This document shows positions 15,501-21,446 of a DNA stretch of 21,446 bases, in pieces. A model generated the notes under the pieces. That model was not told the origin of the DNA. It did no database searches and saw only the letters and a program-made list of their open reading frames with translations. Position numbers and translations under genes: made by a program. Position 1 is the first letter of the stretch. Every line of letters begins with the position of its first letter. Source of the stretch: UBA3263 sp964554335 (GTDB lineage Bacteria > Bacteroidota > Bacteroidia > Bacteroidales > Muribaculaceae); the NCBI GenBank assembly GCA_964554335.1, contig CAZKOF010000034.1:1-21446 (forward strand), in the 5' to 3' direction.

Positions 15501-17540
15501 GGCTCGCTGCAAATCGAATTCACGGCCCCGAACGCCAACACGACATGGTCGGTGCGCACTCTGGCCTACTCAAAAGACCTGCTCTCAGCCACCTCAGCCG
15601 CAGAAATCGTCACATCGAAGCCGGTGATGGTAGAACCGGAACTGCCTCGCTTCATGCGCGTCGGCGACCGCATGGAGTTCCGCGCCATGATTATGAACAA
15701 CACCGATAGCGCCGCCCAGATCAGCTCGTTCATAGAGTTTTTCGACCCTGCTGCCGACACTATAATTGCCCGTCGGACTTTCAACAACGATCTTGACGCT
15801 AAAGCCTCAGCCGTCATAGCAATGAATTTCACCGCCCCTGACTGCTCGCTGACCGGCGTCCGCGTCCGTGCCACATCCGGCAACTTCACAGACGGTGAAC
15901 AGGCGCTCATCGCAATCTTGCCGAACCGCATTGACGTGCGCACGGGCCGCCCTCTGTTCGTGCCCTCTGACTCCGCCGCCGTTACGGTCAATGTGCCTGA
16001 AAACGGCGTCATGACATTCACTGCCAACGCCGTATGGGAGTGTGTCAGCGCTCTGCCGGGACTGGCAGCCTCCGAGAGCCGCAGCGCGCTCAGCGCCGCA
16101 GCGTCCCTTTTCAGTGCGGCAACTGCCCGCGGCCTTCTTCGCCAACACCCGGAGATCGGACGCGCGCTCCATAGCTGGGAACACGAAGACTCCGCGCTCA
16201 TTTCACGCCTGCTGAAAAACGACGACCTCAGGATTGCCCTGCTGGAATCGACACCGTTTGTCAACGCGGCCCAAAGCGAAACGGAGCGCCGCGCCCGCCT
16301 GCTCATGCTCTTCAACAACAACGAGACCGAACGGACAATCAGCTCCTCGATAACGACCCTGACTAAACTCATGCGCAACGACGGCCTGACCTGGACGCAA
16401 AACTGCGACGAGCCGTCGCAGTGGATAACAACCAACGTGCTCTCGACCCTCGCACAGTTGAAGCGTCTCGGCTACCTGCCTCAATCAAAAGAGCTCAACA
16501 AGATTATCAGCGACTGCCTGACATATCTTGACCGCGAGGTCACAAAGGGTTACGCCAAAGACAAAAATGCACGCTTCGAAGACTACGTCATGCTCCGCAG
16601 CCGCTTCCCCGAAGTGCGTCAGTCGGCACCTGCCCGCAGAGCCGCCGAGGCCACAGTGCAATACGTCGTAGGACACTGGCGCGACATGTCGCTCAACGGC
16701 ATTGCCCGGGCAGCGATAATCCTCAACGAGAACAACTACCCCACGACCGCCCGCAAGCTCATCGAGTCGCTGCGGCAACATGAAGCATGGGCGCAACTTC
16801 CGCTCTCGCCTGTGCTGCTGGAAGCTTTCGCATCGATTGAACCTGATTGCTCTGAAATCGAGACCATCCGCAACGAATACATCTCGCGCAAGCAGAGCAT
16901 GGACTGGGGCTCAGGAATGCAGACGAGCTATCTGATTGCCACCATCCTAAATTCCGGTGCAAAATGGCTGACACCGGCCGCGAACGAACTGACAGTAATG
17001 GTCAACGACATCCCGACAGACCCGACTGCCGAGAGTTTCTCCGGCGAATTCCGTCTCGATCTTCCCGCAGGCGGCAAAGTTGAGATTAGAAAAGGGGCTT
17101 TCCCTGCCTGGGGCGGAGTCTTCTCGGCGTCGGCAGACAGCATCACGCGCGTTGAGCCTTTCAGCTCCGAAAAACTGAAACTGAGCCGCACGATTGCAGG
17201 CAAACTCAAAGTCGGCGAGAAGGTAACCGTCACGCTGACTCTCGAGGCCGCACAAGATTTGGACTACGTTATTGTCAAACAACCGCATTCTGCCGGGATG
17301 CAGGTCGTTGACCAAAAGCCGTCGACGCTATGGCTCGGCACCCTGACAGCATATCGCGAGCCAACCGCTACGTCTACCAACTGGTTCTTCAACCGACTGG
17401 CAAAAGGCAAGACCGTTATCAGCGAGACATTCTACGTAACCGCCGAGGGCACCTTCAGCCTCGCCCCCGCCGAAGCCCAAAGCCAATACGCGCCCGAGTG
17501 CCGGTCACATACCGCCGGCTCCACACTGGCCATCGAATAA
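12546..17540 (+). CDS. Bacterial alpha-2-macroglobulin family protein
   Basis: The 1664-residue exported protein belongs to the bacterial alpha-2-macroglobulins, which trap proteases that enter the envelope. A signal peptide covers about 1-24 with no lipobox Cys, so it is probably soluble in the periplasm, unlike lipoprotein members. The MG2-type signature TDRAIYHPGDTMRF starts at residue 410. The A2M signature ALWRPVLTTAADG (Trp976), followed by TTWSVRTLAYSKD, is clear. A helical thioester-type domain follows at about 1160-1500. The thioester CxEQ is absent; where it would stand, after ALPGL (1169-1173), the sequence is AASESRSALS. The trap would therefore be non-covalent. Residues near 545-560 contain a small tandem NFR/NFR/S repeat. 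The gene overlaps the Spy-like gene by 4 bases. Confidence 0.88.
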   Translation: MMMLKKSIAALLLTLTTTITGFGALPAKPDFAYPKTVSKNAEKELKAAINSQNGPGALRAMLDYGLAQTAINPDILDTTMSYFSDIESKLKSPAAKAMVMLARADATGSDSLIIEAITRYGDALKEAHTTDWKGVINADERFFPTLYDFAVAQTDNDSIINAALSYDASRPYPLIYLEMRRANDSEQYKALYLKHLGESTDIYPMTMMVQHANSLDERQQAYDRLKERAASGKEYKEALEVLTRPDVSCGSNSVVARGAKLKVNVSATCLNAARLRVEMEKPVAKTIRNIDLKFEGEGVFRADTVIDLTFDEFGVYKLTPIFDGLNRKHPDWVQVTVTDFLIAKPSYGTQEFKPLALNVIDGAPQSDVKFTTVRNQLKGTRGADAYSPTIYDGHGYDPGNQLHKFANILTDRAIYHPGDTMRFAATLMESLGTKRSLSPNSNVKVILKNVNWQDVATQALTSDDFGRINGSFLLPKEGLTGSYHLVIDDVDNADVMVTDYKAPTFAVVLTTTRIDSTTVELGGTATGYNGFPVADAQVALTVNELPMWIWFRNFRNFRSNDRVAADTVSTDASGNFTARLTIPAGVNLSATATVTNPAGESNEESAFIPFNRYFIEGDIAQFTEAGKGPKFNVLNTKGEPTDIAPGITLNDNIAPDSDWSNVPSGEYTVVVSAEGAATQEYSTTVYRRTDTMPPTESALFVPVRTARPGDRLLVGTSYSGSNILMTVWTSDSIVEQRWLTPERGNFMLDVNLPEGIDDADMTLITLRNYRFHETVVNIRRPDVARNLKIEISSLRDKMTPGEREIWTVKVTDNLGQPVQAAVMADAYCKALDALQPFVWRFNTPYIYGQTFYMRIAPSYSIGAYNSSDRYLKNQLHGIYPGFNLWSQTWPHTYEEIYNTGASRKLYIQGMMTKKEVSTTGAADAVAEQITITDDAAEVENGLLMEQAMASSAAFGGDNESNTAEQYRLPEVAVALWRPVLTTAADGSLQIEFTAPNANTTWSVRTLAYSKDLLSATSAAEIVTSKPVMVEPELPRFMRVGDRMEFRAMIMNNTDSAAQISSFIEFFDPAADTIIARRTFNNDLDAKASAVIAMNFTAPDCSLTGVRVRATSGNFTDGEQALIAILPNRIDVRTGRPLFVPSDSAAVTVNVPENGVMTFTANAVWECVSALPGLAASESRSALSAAASLFSAATARGLLRQHPEIGRALHSWEHEDSALISRLLKNDDLRIALLESTPFVNAAQSETERRARLLMLFNNNETERTISSSITTLTKLMRNDGLTWTQNCDEPSQWITTNVLSTLAQLKRLGYLPQSKELNKIISDCLTYLDREVTKGYAKDKNARFEDYVMLRSRFPEVRQSAPARRAAEATVQYVVGHWRDMSLNGIARAAIILNENNYPTTARKLIESLRQHEAWAQLPLSPVLLEAFASIEPDCSEIETIRNEYISRKQSMDWGSGMQTSYLIATILNSGAKWLTPAANELTVMVNDIPTDPTAESFSGEFRLDLPAGGKVEIRKGAFPAWGGVFSASADSITRVEPFSSEKLKLSRTIAGKLKVGEKVTVTLTLEAAQDLDYVIVKQPHSAGMQVVDQKPSTLWLGTLTAYREPTATSTNWFFNRLAKGKTVISETFYVTAEGTFSLAPAEAQSQYAPECRSHTAGSTLAIE

Positions 17541-17555
17541 ATATTCGACATTTTT
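17533..17555 (+). terminator. Hairpin overlapping the macroglobulin stop codon
   Basis: TCGAATA (17533-17539) and TATTCGA (17542-17548) form a perfect inverted repeat with a 2-base centre, containing the stop codon. CA and then TTTTT (17551-17555) follow. It is A/T-rich and probably a modest terminator for the sigma operon. Confidence 0.45.
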
Positions 17556-17586
17556 ACTATGCAAATTGACTAAACGTTTTTGAAAT

Positions 17587-18153
17587 ATGAAGACAACTTA
17601 TGTATTTTTAGCTCCGGGCTTTGAGGAAATCGAAGCCGTAGCTCCGGTGGACGTCATGCGCCGCGCCGGTATGCCCGTTAAAACCGTCTCTATCATCGAC
17701 GGCAGCCGTGAAGTCACGGGAGCCCACGGCGTAACCTACGTCGCCGACATGATGCTCACCGAATTCAACGGCAACACCCCCGAAGCCGAATGGCTCGTTT
17801 TGCCGGGCGGAATGCCCGGGGCGACAAATCTGCGCGACTGCGCCGGGCTGGCCGCCATGCTCCGAAACTTCACCGGCAATATAGCCGCAATCTGTGCATC
17901 GCCGTCAGTTGTTCTCGGCAGCCTCGGCCTGCTCCGCGGCAAGCGAGCAACCTGCTATCCGGGCATGAAAGAATATGCCGATGGAGCAACCATGACCGGC
18001 GCCCGGGTTGAACGTGACGGTCGCTTCATCACCGGACAGGGTCCCGCATGGGCCATAGCTTTCGGAGCCGCCATAGTCGAGGCTACGCTCGGAGCCGCAA
18101 AGGCCGCTCAGGTGCTCGACGGGATGCTCGTCAGCGAATGTTGCCGACAATAA
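17587..18153 (+). CDS. DJ-1/PfpI (ThiJ) family protein
   Basis: The 188-residue protein is a DJ-1-type member of the glutamine amidotransferase-like class I fold. The redox-sensitive nucleophile is Cys103 in AAICASPSVV, with Glu16 in GFEEIEAV corresponding to Glu18 of DJ-1. LVLPGGMPGATNL is the family's conserved oxyanion loop region. The C-terminal GTxxD-like segment reads GQGPAWAIAFG. Such proteins are variously reported as chaperones, glyoxalases or deglycases; the reaction here is not decidable. No clear Bacteroidetes promoter box is seen in the 46-base gap before it, so it may be read through from the macroglobulin operon or have an atypical promoter. Confidence 0.9.
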   Translation: MKTTYVFLAPGFEEIEAVAPVDVMRRAGMPVKTVSIIDGSREVTGAHGVTYVADMMLTEFNGNTPEAEWLVLPGGMPGATNLRDCAGLAAMLRNFTGNIAAICASPSVVLGSLGLLRGKRATCYPGMKEYADGATMTGARVERDGRFITGQGPAWAIAFGAAIVEATLGAAKAAQVLDGMLVSECCRQ

Positions 18154-18155
18154 CA

Positions 18156-18187
18156 AAATTTTGCACACAAAATTTGCAGTTTTTTAC
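18156..18187 (+). terminator. A/T-rich hairpin between the PfpI gene and galK
   Basis: AAATTTTG (18156-18163) pairs perfectly with CAAAATTT (18168-18175) around a 4-base loop; a T-run follows after four bases. With few G-C pairs it would be a weak terminator. The right arm holds the TTTG of the galK -33 box, so it may serve as an operator instead. Confidence 0.35.
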
Positions 18188-18204
18188 TAAAAATGCTAAC
18201 TTTG
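18173..18204 (+). promoter_or_regulatory. Promoter of the galK-galM-nucleotidyltransferase operon
   Basis: TAACTTTG at 18197-18204 and TTTG at 18173-18176 are separated by 20 bases. The ATG of galK is at 18247, after a 42-base A-rich leader. Confidence 0.8.
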
Positions 18205-18246
18205 TGACGTTGAAAATCATAACCCTAAAACTATCAAAATACCAAA

Positions 18247-19413
18247 ATGAAAACCGAACAAGCAGAATGCTCCTGCACGATGGAGAAGAAAATCAAAGAG
18301 GAATTTGAAACCCGCTTCGGCGGTGAAGGTACTTTCTATGCCTCTGCCGGCCGTATCAACCTTATCGGTGAACACACCGACTACAACGGCGGCTTCGTAT
18401 TCCCCGGCGCCATCGATAAAATCATCGAAGCTGAAATCCGCCCCAACGGAACCGACCGCTGCCGCGTCTACTCCGTCGACATCAATGAAACGGCAGAATT
18501 CGGCCTGACCGAAGAAGATGCTCCCGCGCAGCAGTGGGCCCGCTACATTTTCGGCGTATGCCGCGAAGTTATCAAACGAGGCTTCACCGTCAAGGGTTTC
18601 GACGCCGTATTTGCCGGCAATGTGCCCCTCGGCGCAGGTCTCAGTTCGTCGGCAGCCCTCGAAAGCTGCTTTGCTTTCGCAATGAACGACCTGTTCAACG
18701 ACAACAAGATTGACAAATTCGAACTCGCCCGTATCGGCCAGAGCACCGAACACAACTATTGCGGCGTCAACTGCGGCATCATGGACCAGTTCGCATCTGT
18801 TTTCGGCAAAAAAGACAACCTGATGCGCCTCGACTGCCGCTCGATGGAGTTCGAATACTTCCCATTCAAGCTCGACGGCTACAAACTCGTGCTCGTTGAC
18901 TCTCGCGTTAAACACGAACTCGTTGACTCGCCCTACAACAAGCGCCGCGAAAGTTGCGAACGCGTTGCCGGCAAACTCGGTCTCGAAACGCTCCGAGATG
19001 CCTCGATAGAGATGCTTGACAACATCAAGGACGAAATCTCGGAAGAGGACTACAAGCGTGCCGAATATGTCATCGGCGAAAAGCAGCGCGTTCTCGACGT
19101 CTGCGACGCCCTTGTACGCGGCGACTATGAAACCGTTGGAGAACGCATGTATCAGACCCACGAAGGCATGAGTAAGCTATATGAAGTAAGCTGCGAGGAG
19201 CTCGACTACCTCAACGACCTCGCAAAGGAATGTGGCGTCACCGGCTCGCGCATCATGGGCGGCGGATTTGGCGGCTGCACTATCAACCTCGTGAAAGACA
19301 ACCTCTACGAGCCTTTCATCGCCGTAGTCACCAAGAAGTTCCACGAAAAATACGGCCACGAGCCCAAAATCTACCCCGTCATCATCTCCGACGGTGCCCG
19401 TCGCCTCCAGTAA
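18247..19413 (+). CDS. galK: Galactokinase
   Basis: GalK phosphorylates alpha-D-galactose to galactose-1-phosphate with ATP in the cytoplasm, the first committed step of the Leloir pathway. The 388-residue length is standard. The galactokinase signature GRINLIGEHTDYNGG covers 35-49. The GHMP kinase ATP loop VPLGAGLSSSAAL is at about 126-138. The catalytic Asp180 is in CGIMDQFASVFG, and the third motif SRIMGGGFGGCTINLV is at about 334-349. The first 11 residues (MKTEQAECSCT) are not typical, and Met12 could be the real start, but 18247 fits the promoter. It heads a tight operon with galM one base after its stop. Confidence 0.97.
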   Translation: MKTEQAECSCTMEKKIKEEFETRFGGEGTFYASAGRINLIGEHTDYNGGFVFPGAIDKIIEAEIRPNGTDRCRVYSVDINETAEFGLTEEDAPAQQWARYIFGVCREVIKRGFTVKGFDAVFAGNVPLGAGLSSSAALESCFAFAMNDLFNDNKIDKFELARIGQSTEHNYCGVNCGIMDQFASVFGKKDNLMRLDCRSMEFEYFPFKLDGYKLVLVDSRVKHELVDSPYNKRRESCERVAGKLGLETLRDASIEMLDNIKDEISEEDYKRAEYVIGEKQRVLDVCDALVRGDYETVGERMYQTHEGMSKLYEVSCEELDYLNDLAKECGVTGSRIMGGGFGGCTINLVKDNLYEPFIAVVTKKFHEKYGHEPKIYPVIISDGARRLQ

Positions 19414-19414
19414 T

Positions 19415-20461
19415 ATGAACGCAGAAATCAAAACCGTTCCCTCACAGAAGGGCGACATCACCCTGGTGACGCTGACCAACGCCGGCGGAGCCAAGGTGAC
19501 CCTCAGCAGCCTCGGCGCCGGCATTGTCGGCGTTGAGGTGCCTGACCGCAACGGCCTGATGGCCGACGTCGTGCTCGGATATGCCGATCCGACAGACTAT
19601 TACTACGACGGACCATGCGCCGGCAAGATACCCGGTCGATGCGCAAACCGCATTGCCTGCGGCCACTTCAGCCTCGACGGCAAAGACTATCACCTGGCAA
19701 TCAACAATGGGCCCAACGCCCTCCACGGCGGCCCCGAAGGCTTCCAGCAGCAAATCTGGGAATGCGAAGTGATCAACGATAACCGCGTACGCTTCACCTA
19801 TCATTCGAAAGACGGCGAAGAAGGCTATCCCGGCAACCTGACGGCAACGGTAACATACGAGTGGACCGACGACTGCGAACTCAAGCTGCATTTCGGTGCA
19901 GTGACCGACGCCCCGACGGTTGTCAACCTGACCAACCACGCCTATTTCAACCTCACAGGCCACAATAGCGGCTCGGTTCTCGACCACAGGCTGACGCTCG
20001 ACGCCCACCTATACCTCCCGACCGACGAAACCCTGATTCCAACCGGCGACCTCGTTTCGGTAAAGGGAACACCGATGGACTTCACCAAAGCCAAAGCTCT
20101 CGGTGCCGACATCAACGCGGAATTCCCCGCGCTGACCTTCGGCAAGGGCTACGACAACTGCTACATCATCGACGGATGGAATGCCGGCACAATGCGCCGC
20201 GCCGCCCGACTCGAAGACCCCAAAACGGGCCGCACACTTGAGGTCTTCACGACCCAGCCCGGCGTTCAAATCTACACCGGCAACTGGCTCGCAGGTTGCC
20301 CAAAAAACAAAAAAGGCCGCCCATATGAAGACTATGAAGGCGTTGCAATCGAATGCCAGGGCCTCCCCGACTCCATCAACAAGCCGCAATTTCCCTCGGT
20401 AGTGCTCCGCCCCAACGAAAAATATGACCAATCAATCACTTTCAAGTTTAGCAACAAATAA
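19415..20461 (+). CDS. galM: Aldose 1-epimerase (mutarotase)
   Basis: GalM interconverts the beta and alpha anomers of galactose so that GalK can use the sugar. The 348-residue protein has no signal peptide, so it acts in the cytoplasm. Conserved residues are present: His104 in NALHGG, the catalytic acid His175 in NLTNHAYFNL, and the catalytic base Glu313 in AIECQGLPDS. The ATG at 19415 is chosen because it is one base after the galK stop. An upstream in-frame ATG at 19394 would overlap galK and add seven residues absent from the family. The stop at 20459-20461 directly abuts the ATG of the next gene. Confidence 0.95.
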   Translation: MNAEIKTVPSQKGDITLVTLTNAGGAKVTLSSLGAGIVGVEVPDRNGLMADVVLGYADPTDYYYDGPCAGKIPGRCANRIACGHFSLDGKDYHLAINNGPNALHGGPEGFQQQIWECEVINDNRVRFTYHSKDGEEGYPGNLTATVTYEWTDDCELKLHFGAVTDAPTVVNLTNHAYFNLTGHNSGSVLDHRLTLDAHLYLPTDETLIPTGDLVSVKGTPMDFTKAKALGADINAEFPALTFGKGYDNCYIIDGWNAGTMRRAARLEDPKTGRTLEVFTTQPGVQIYTGNWLAGCPKNKKGRPYEDYEGVAIECQGLPDSINKPQFPSVVLRPNEKYDQSITFKFSNK

Positions 20462-21367
20462 ATGAAACCCACTCTTTTTGTTCTCGCTGCCGGAATGGGC
20501 AGCCGCTACGGCGGCCTGAAGCAGCTCGACGGCGTCGGCCCTCAGGGTCAGACGATTATGGACTACTCCATCTATGACGCTATCCGCTCCGGCTTCGGCA
20601 AGGTTGTTTTCGTTATCCGCAAAGATTTCGAACAGGACTTCCGCGAAAAAATCCTCAGCAAATATGAGGGCCACATCCCCACCGAACTCGTATTTCAGGC
20701 TATCGACGACCTGCCCGAGGGCTACACCTGCCCGGCCGACCGCTCAAAACCCTGGGGCACGAACCACGCCGTCCTCATGGGTAAAAACGTCATCAAGGAA
20801 CCCTTCGCCGTGATCAACGCCGACGACTTTTATGGCCGCAACGCCTTTGAAGTAATCGCCAAAGAACTCTCCAAAGAGCATGACCGCAAAGGCGACTACT
20901 GCATGGTCGGCTTCCGCGTGGGCAACACCATGACCGAAAACGGTTCCGTGGCCCGCGGCGTATGCGAAAATAAAGACGGCCTGCTGACCTCGGTTGTTGA
21001 ACGCACTGCAATCAGCTACGACCCCGAACACCGCATCACCTTCACCGACGAGAATGGCCAAGCCCAATATCTCGACCCGATGACCCCCGTTTCGATGAAC
21101 CTCTGGGGCTTCACTCCCGATTACTTTGACTACTCGGAGCGCGAATTCAAGAAATTCCTCGACAAGGACATCAACACCCCCAAGAGCGAATTCTTCATTC
21201 CTTTGGTAATCGACACCCTCATCAACAACGGCGAAGCAACCGTGAAAGTACTCGACACCGACTCAAAGTGGTTTGGCGTAACCTACGCCGCCGACCGTCC
21301 CGGAGTGGTTGAAAAGCTCGCAGCACTCCACGATGCCGGCGAATATCCCGCCAACATGTTCAACTGA
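20462..21367 (+). CDS. Sugar nucleotidyltransferase-like protein in the gal operon
   Basis: The 301-residue cytoplasmic protein has the Rossmann-like nucleotidyltransferase fold. The nucleotide-binding loop is LAAGMGSRYGGLKQ (8-21). A KPWGTNHAVL motif lies at 96-105, and the metal-binding motif INADDFYG (118-125) supplies Asp121-Asp122. Relatives transfer a nucleotide from an NTP to a sugar-phosphate or a related phosphorylated alcohol. The gene begins directly after the galM stop, so it belongs to the galactose operon. It could make UDP-galactose or UDP-glucose from the 1-phosphates in place of GalT, which is not in this window. This is inferred from position only; substrate specificity cannot be read from the motifs. 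A strong terminator follows 27 bases after the stop. Confidence 0.75.
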   Translation: MKPTLFVLAAGMGSRYGGLKQLDGVGPQGQTIMDYSIYDAIRSGFGKVVFVIRKDFEQDFREKILSKYEGHIPTELVFQAIDDLPEGYTCPADRSKPWGTNHAVLMGKNVIKEPFAVINADDFYGRNAFEVIAKELSKEHDRKGDYCMVGFRVGNTMTENGSVARGVCENKDGLLTSVVERTAISYDPEHRITFTDENGQAQYLDPMTPVSMNLWGFTPDYFDYSEREFKKFLDKDINTPKSEFFIPLVIDTLINNGEATVKVLDTDSKWFGVTYAADRPGVVEKLAALHDAGEYPANMFN

Positions 21368-21394
21368 CGCCACCGCAGAGTTAACATACCCGAT

Positions 21395-21427
21395 GAGGCT
21401 GTGTCAAAATAGGCGCAGCCTCTTTTT
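21395..21427 (+). terminator. Rho-independent terminator of the gal operon
   Basis: GAGGCTGTGTC (21395-21405) pairs with GGCGCAGCCTC (21412-21422), with two G-T wobbles and a 6-base loop (AAAATA). TTTTT follows. It is the strongest terminator in the window. Confidence 0.85.
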
Positions 21428-21446
21428 ATGCCCTTTGAGATTTGGA

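Noticed and set aside
17804..17820. Six-base inverted repeat CCGGGC/GCCCGG in the DJ-1/PfpI gene.
   Set aside because: It encodes the conserved PGGMPG loop and follows from GC-rich glycine and proline codons.
18217..19161. Minus-strand 314-codon open frame opposite galK.
   Set aside because: Same cause: codon bias of galK. No family features, and galK is unambiguous.
21395..21427. Possible insertion-sequence end, because GAGGCTGTGTCAAAA looks like terminal repeats I have seen near Bacteroidetes elements.
   Set aside because: The sequence forms a complete hairpin with a T-run directly after an operon, no transposase is visible, and the window ends here, so a terminator explains it fully.

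Overview
The window looks like chromosomal DNA from a member of Bacteroidales, probably Muribaculaceae or a close relative. Evidence seen directly: most genes are preceded by a Bacteroidetes-type promoter (TAnnTTTG at about -7, a TTTG-like box about 19-21 bases upstream), leaders are A-rich without strong Shine-Dalgarno sequences, and the protein families have Bacteroidetes character. These include an Asn-rich RluB-type pseudouridine synthase, a GH16 enzyme with a YDLQGRPV-type tail, DUF2461, and an ECF sigma factor with a VPEGYF-type membrane partner. The family-level placement is inference. Codon use is GC-rich throughout except in the first gene, which is visibly more A/T-rich.

Layout. (1) 1-1469: an A/T-rich lipoprotein with a degenerate metallo-beta-lactamase fold, a terminator, and on the minus strand what appears to be the remnant of an HxlR-type winged-helix regulator. 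(2) 1470-6087: a translation and RNA block, with an RluB-type pseudouridine synthase carrying a long Asn/Arg/Tyr/Gly-rich N-terminus, asnS, and then a second promoter driving L25/Ctc, pth and an Hsp15-like S4 protein. pth contains a perfect 15-bp inverted repeat inside its coding sequence. (3) 6092-8741: a secreted multidomain GH16 glucanase-like enzyme with its own promoter, then tRNA-Ser(GGA) and a terminator. (4) 8794-10981: a short interrupted membrane-protein ORF on the plus strand, then two minus-strand genes, a two-motif aspartic protease and a DUF2461 protein. (5) 11077-17540: an operon of ECF sigma factor, small membrane protein (probable anti-sigma), Spy/CpxP-like periplasmic protein and a 1664-residue bacterial alpha-2-macroglobulin. 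(6) 17587-18153: a DJ-1/PfpI protein. (7) 18173-21427: galK, galM and a sugar-nucleotidyltransferase-like gene packed without gaps, closed by a strong terminator.

How the genes may work together. The sigma/anti-sigma/Spy/macroglobulin cluster looks like a self-contained envelope-stress or envelope-defence operon, with a cytoplasmic regulator, its membrane partner, a periplasmic chaperone-like protein and a very large periplasmic protein. The macroglobulin lacks the thioester motif. The gal operon has no galT in view and ends in a nucleotidyltransferase that could supply the missing UDP-sugar step; this is a hypothesis. No CRISPR array, complete insertion sequence, phage gene or SusC/D pair was seen. 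The most unusual items are the sigma-macroglobulin operon, the galT-less gal operon, the perfect hairpin in pth, the low-complexity RNA-modification enzyme and the HxlR relic.
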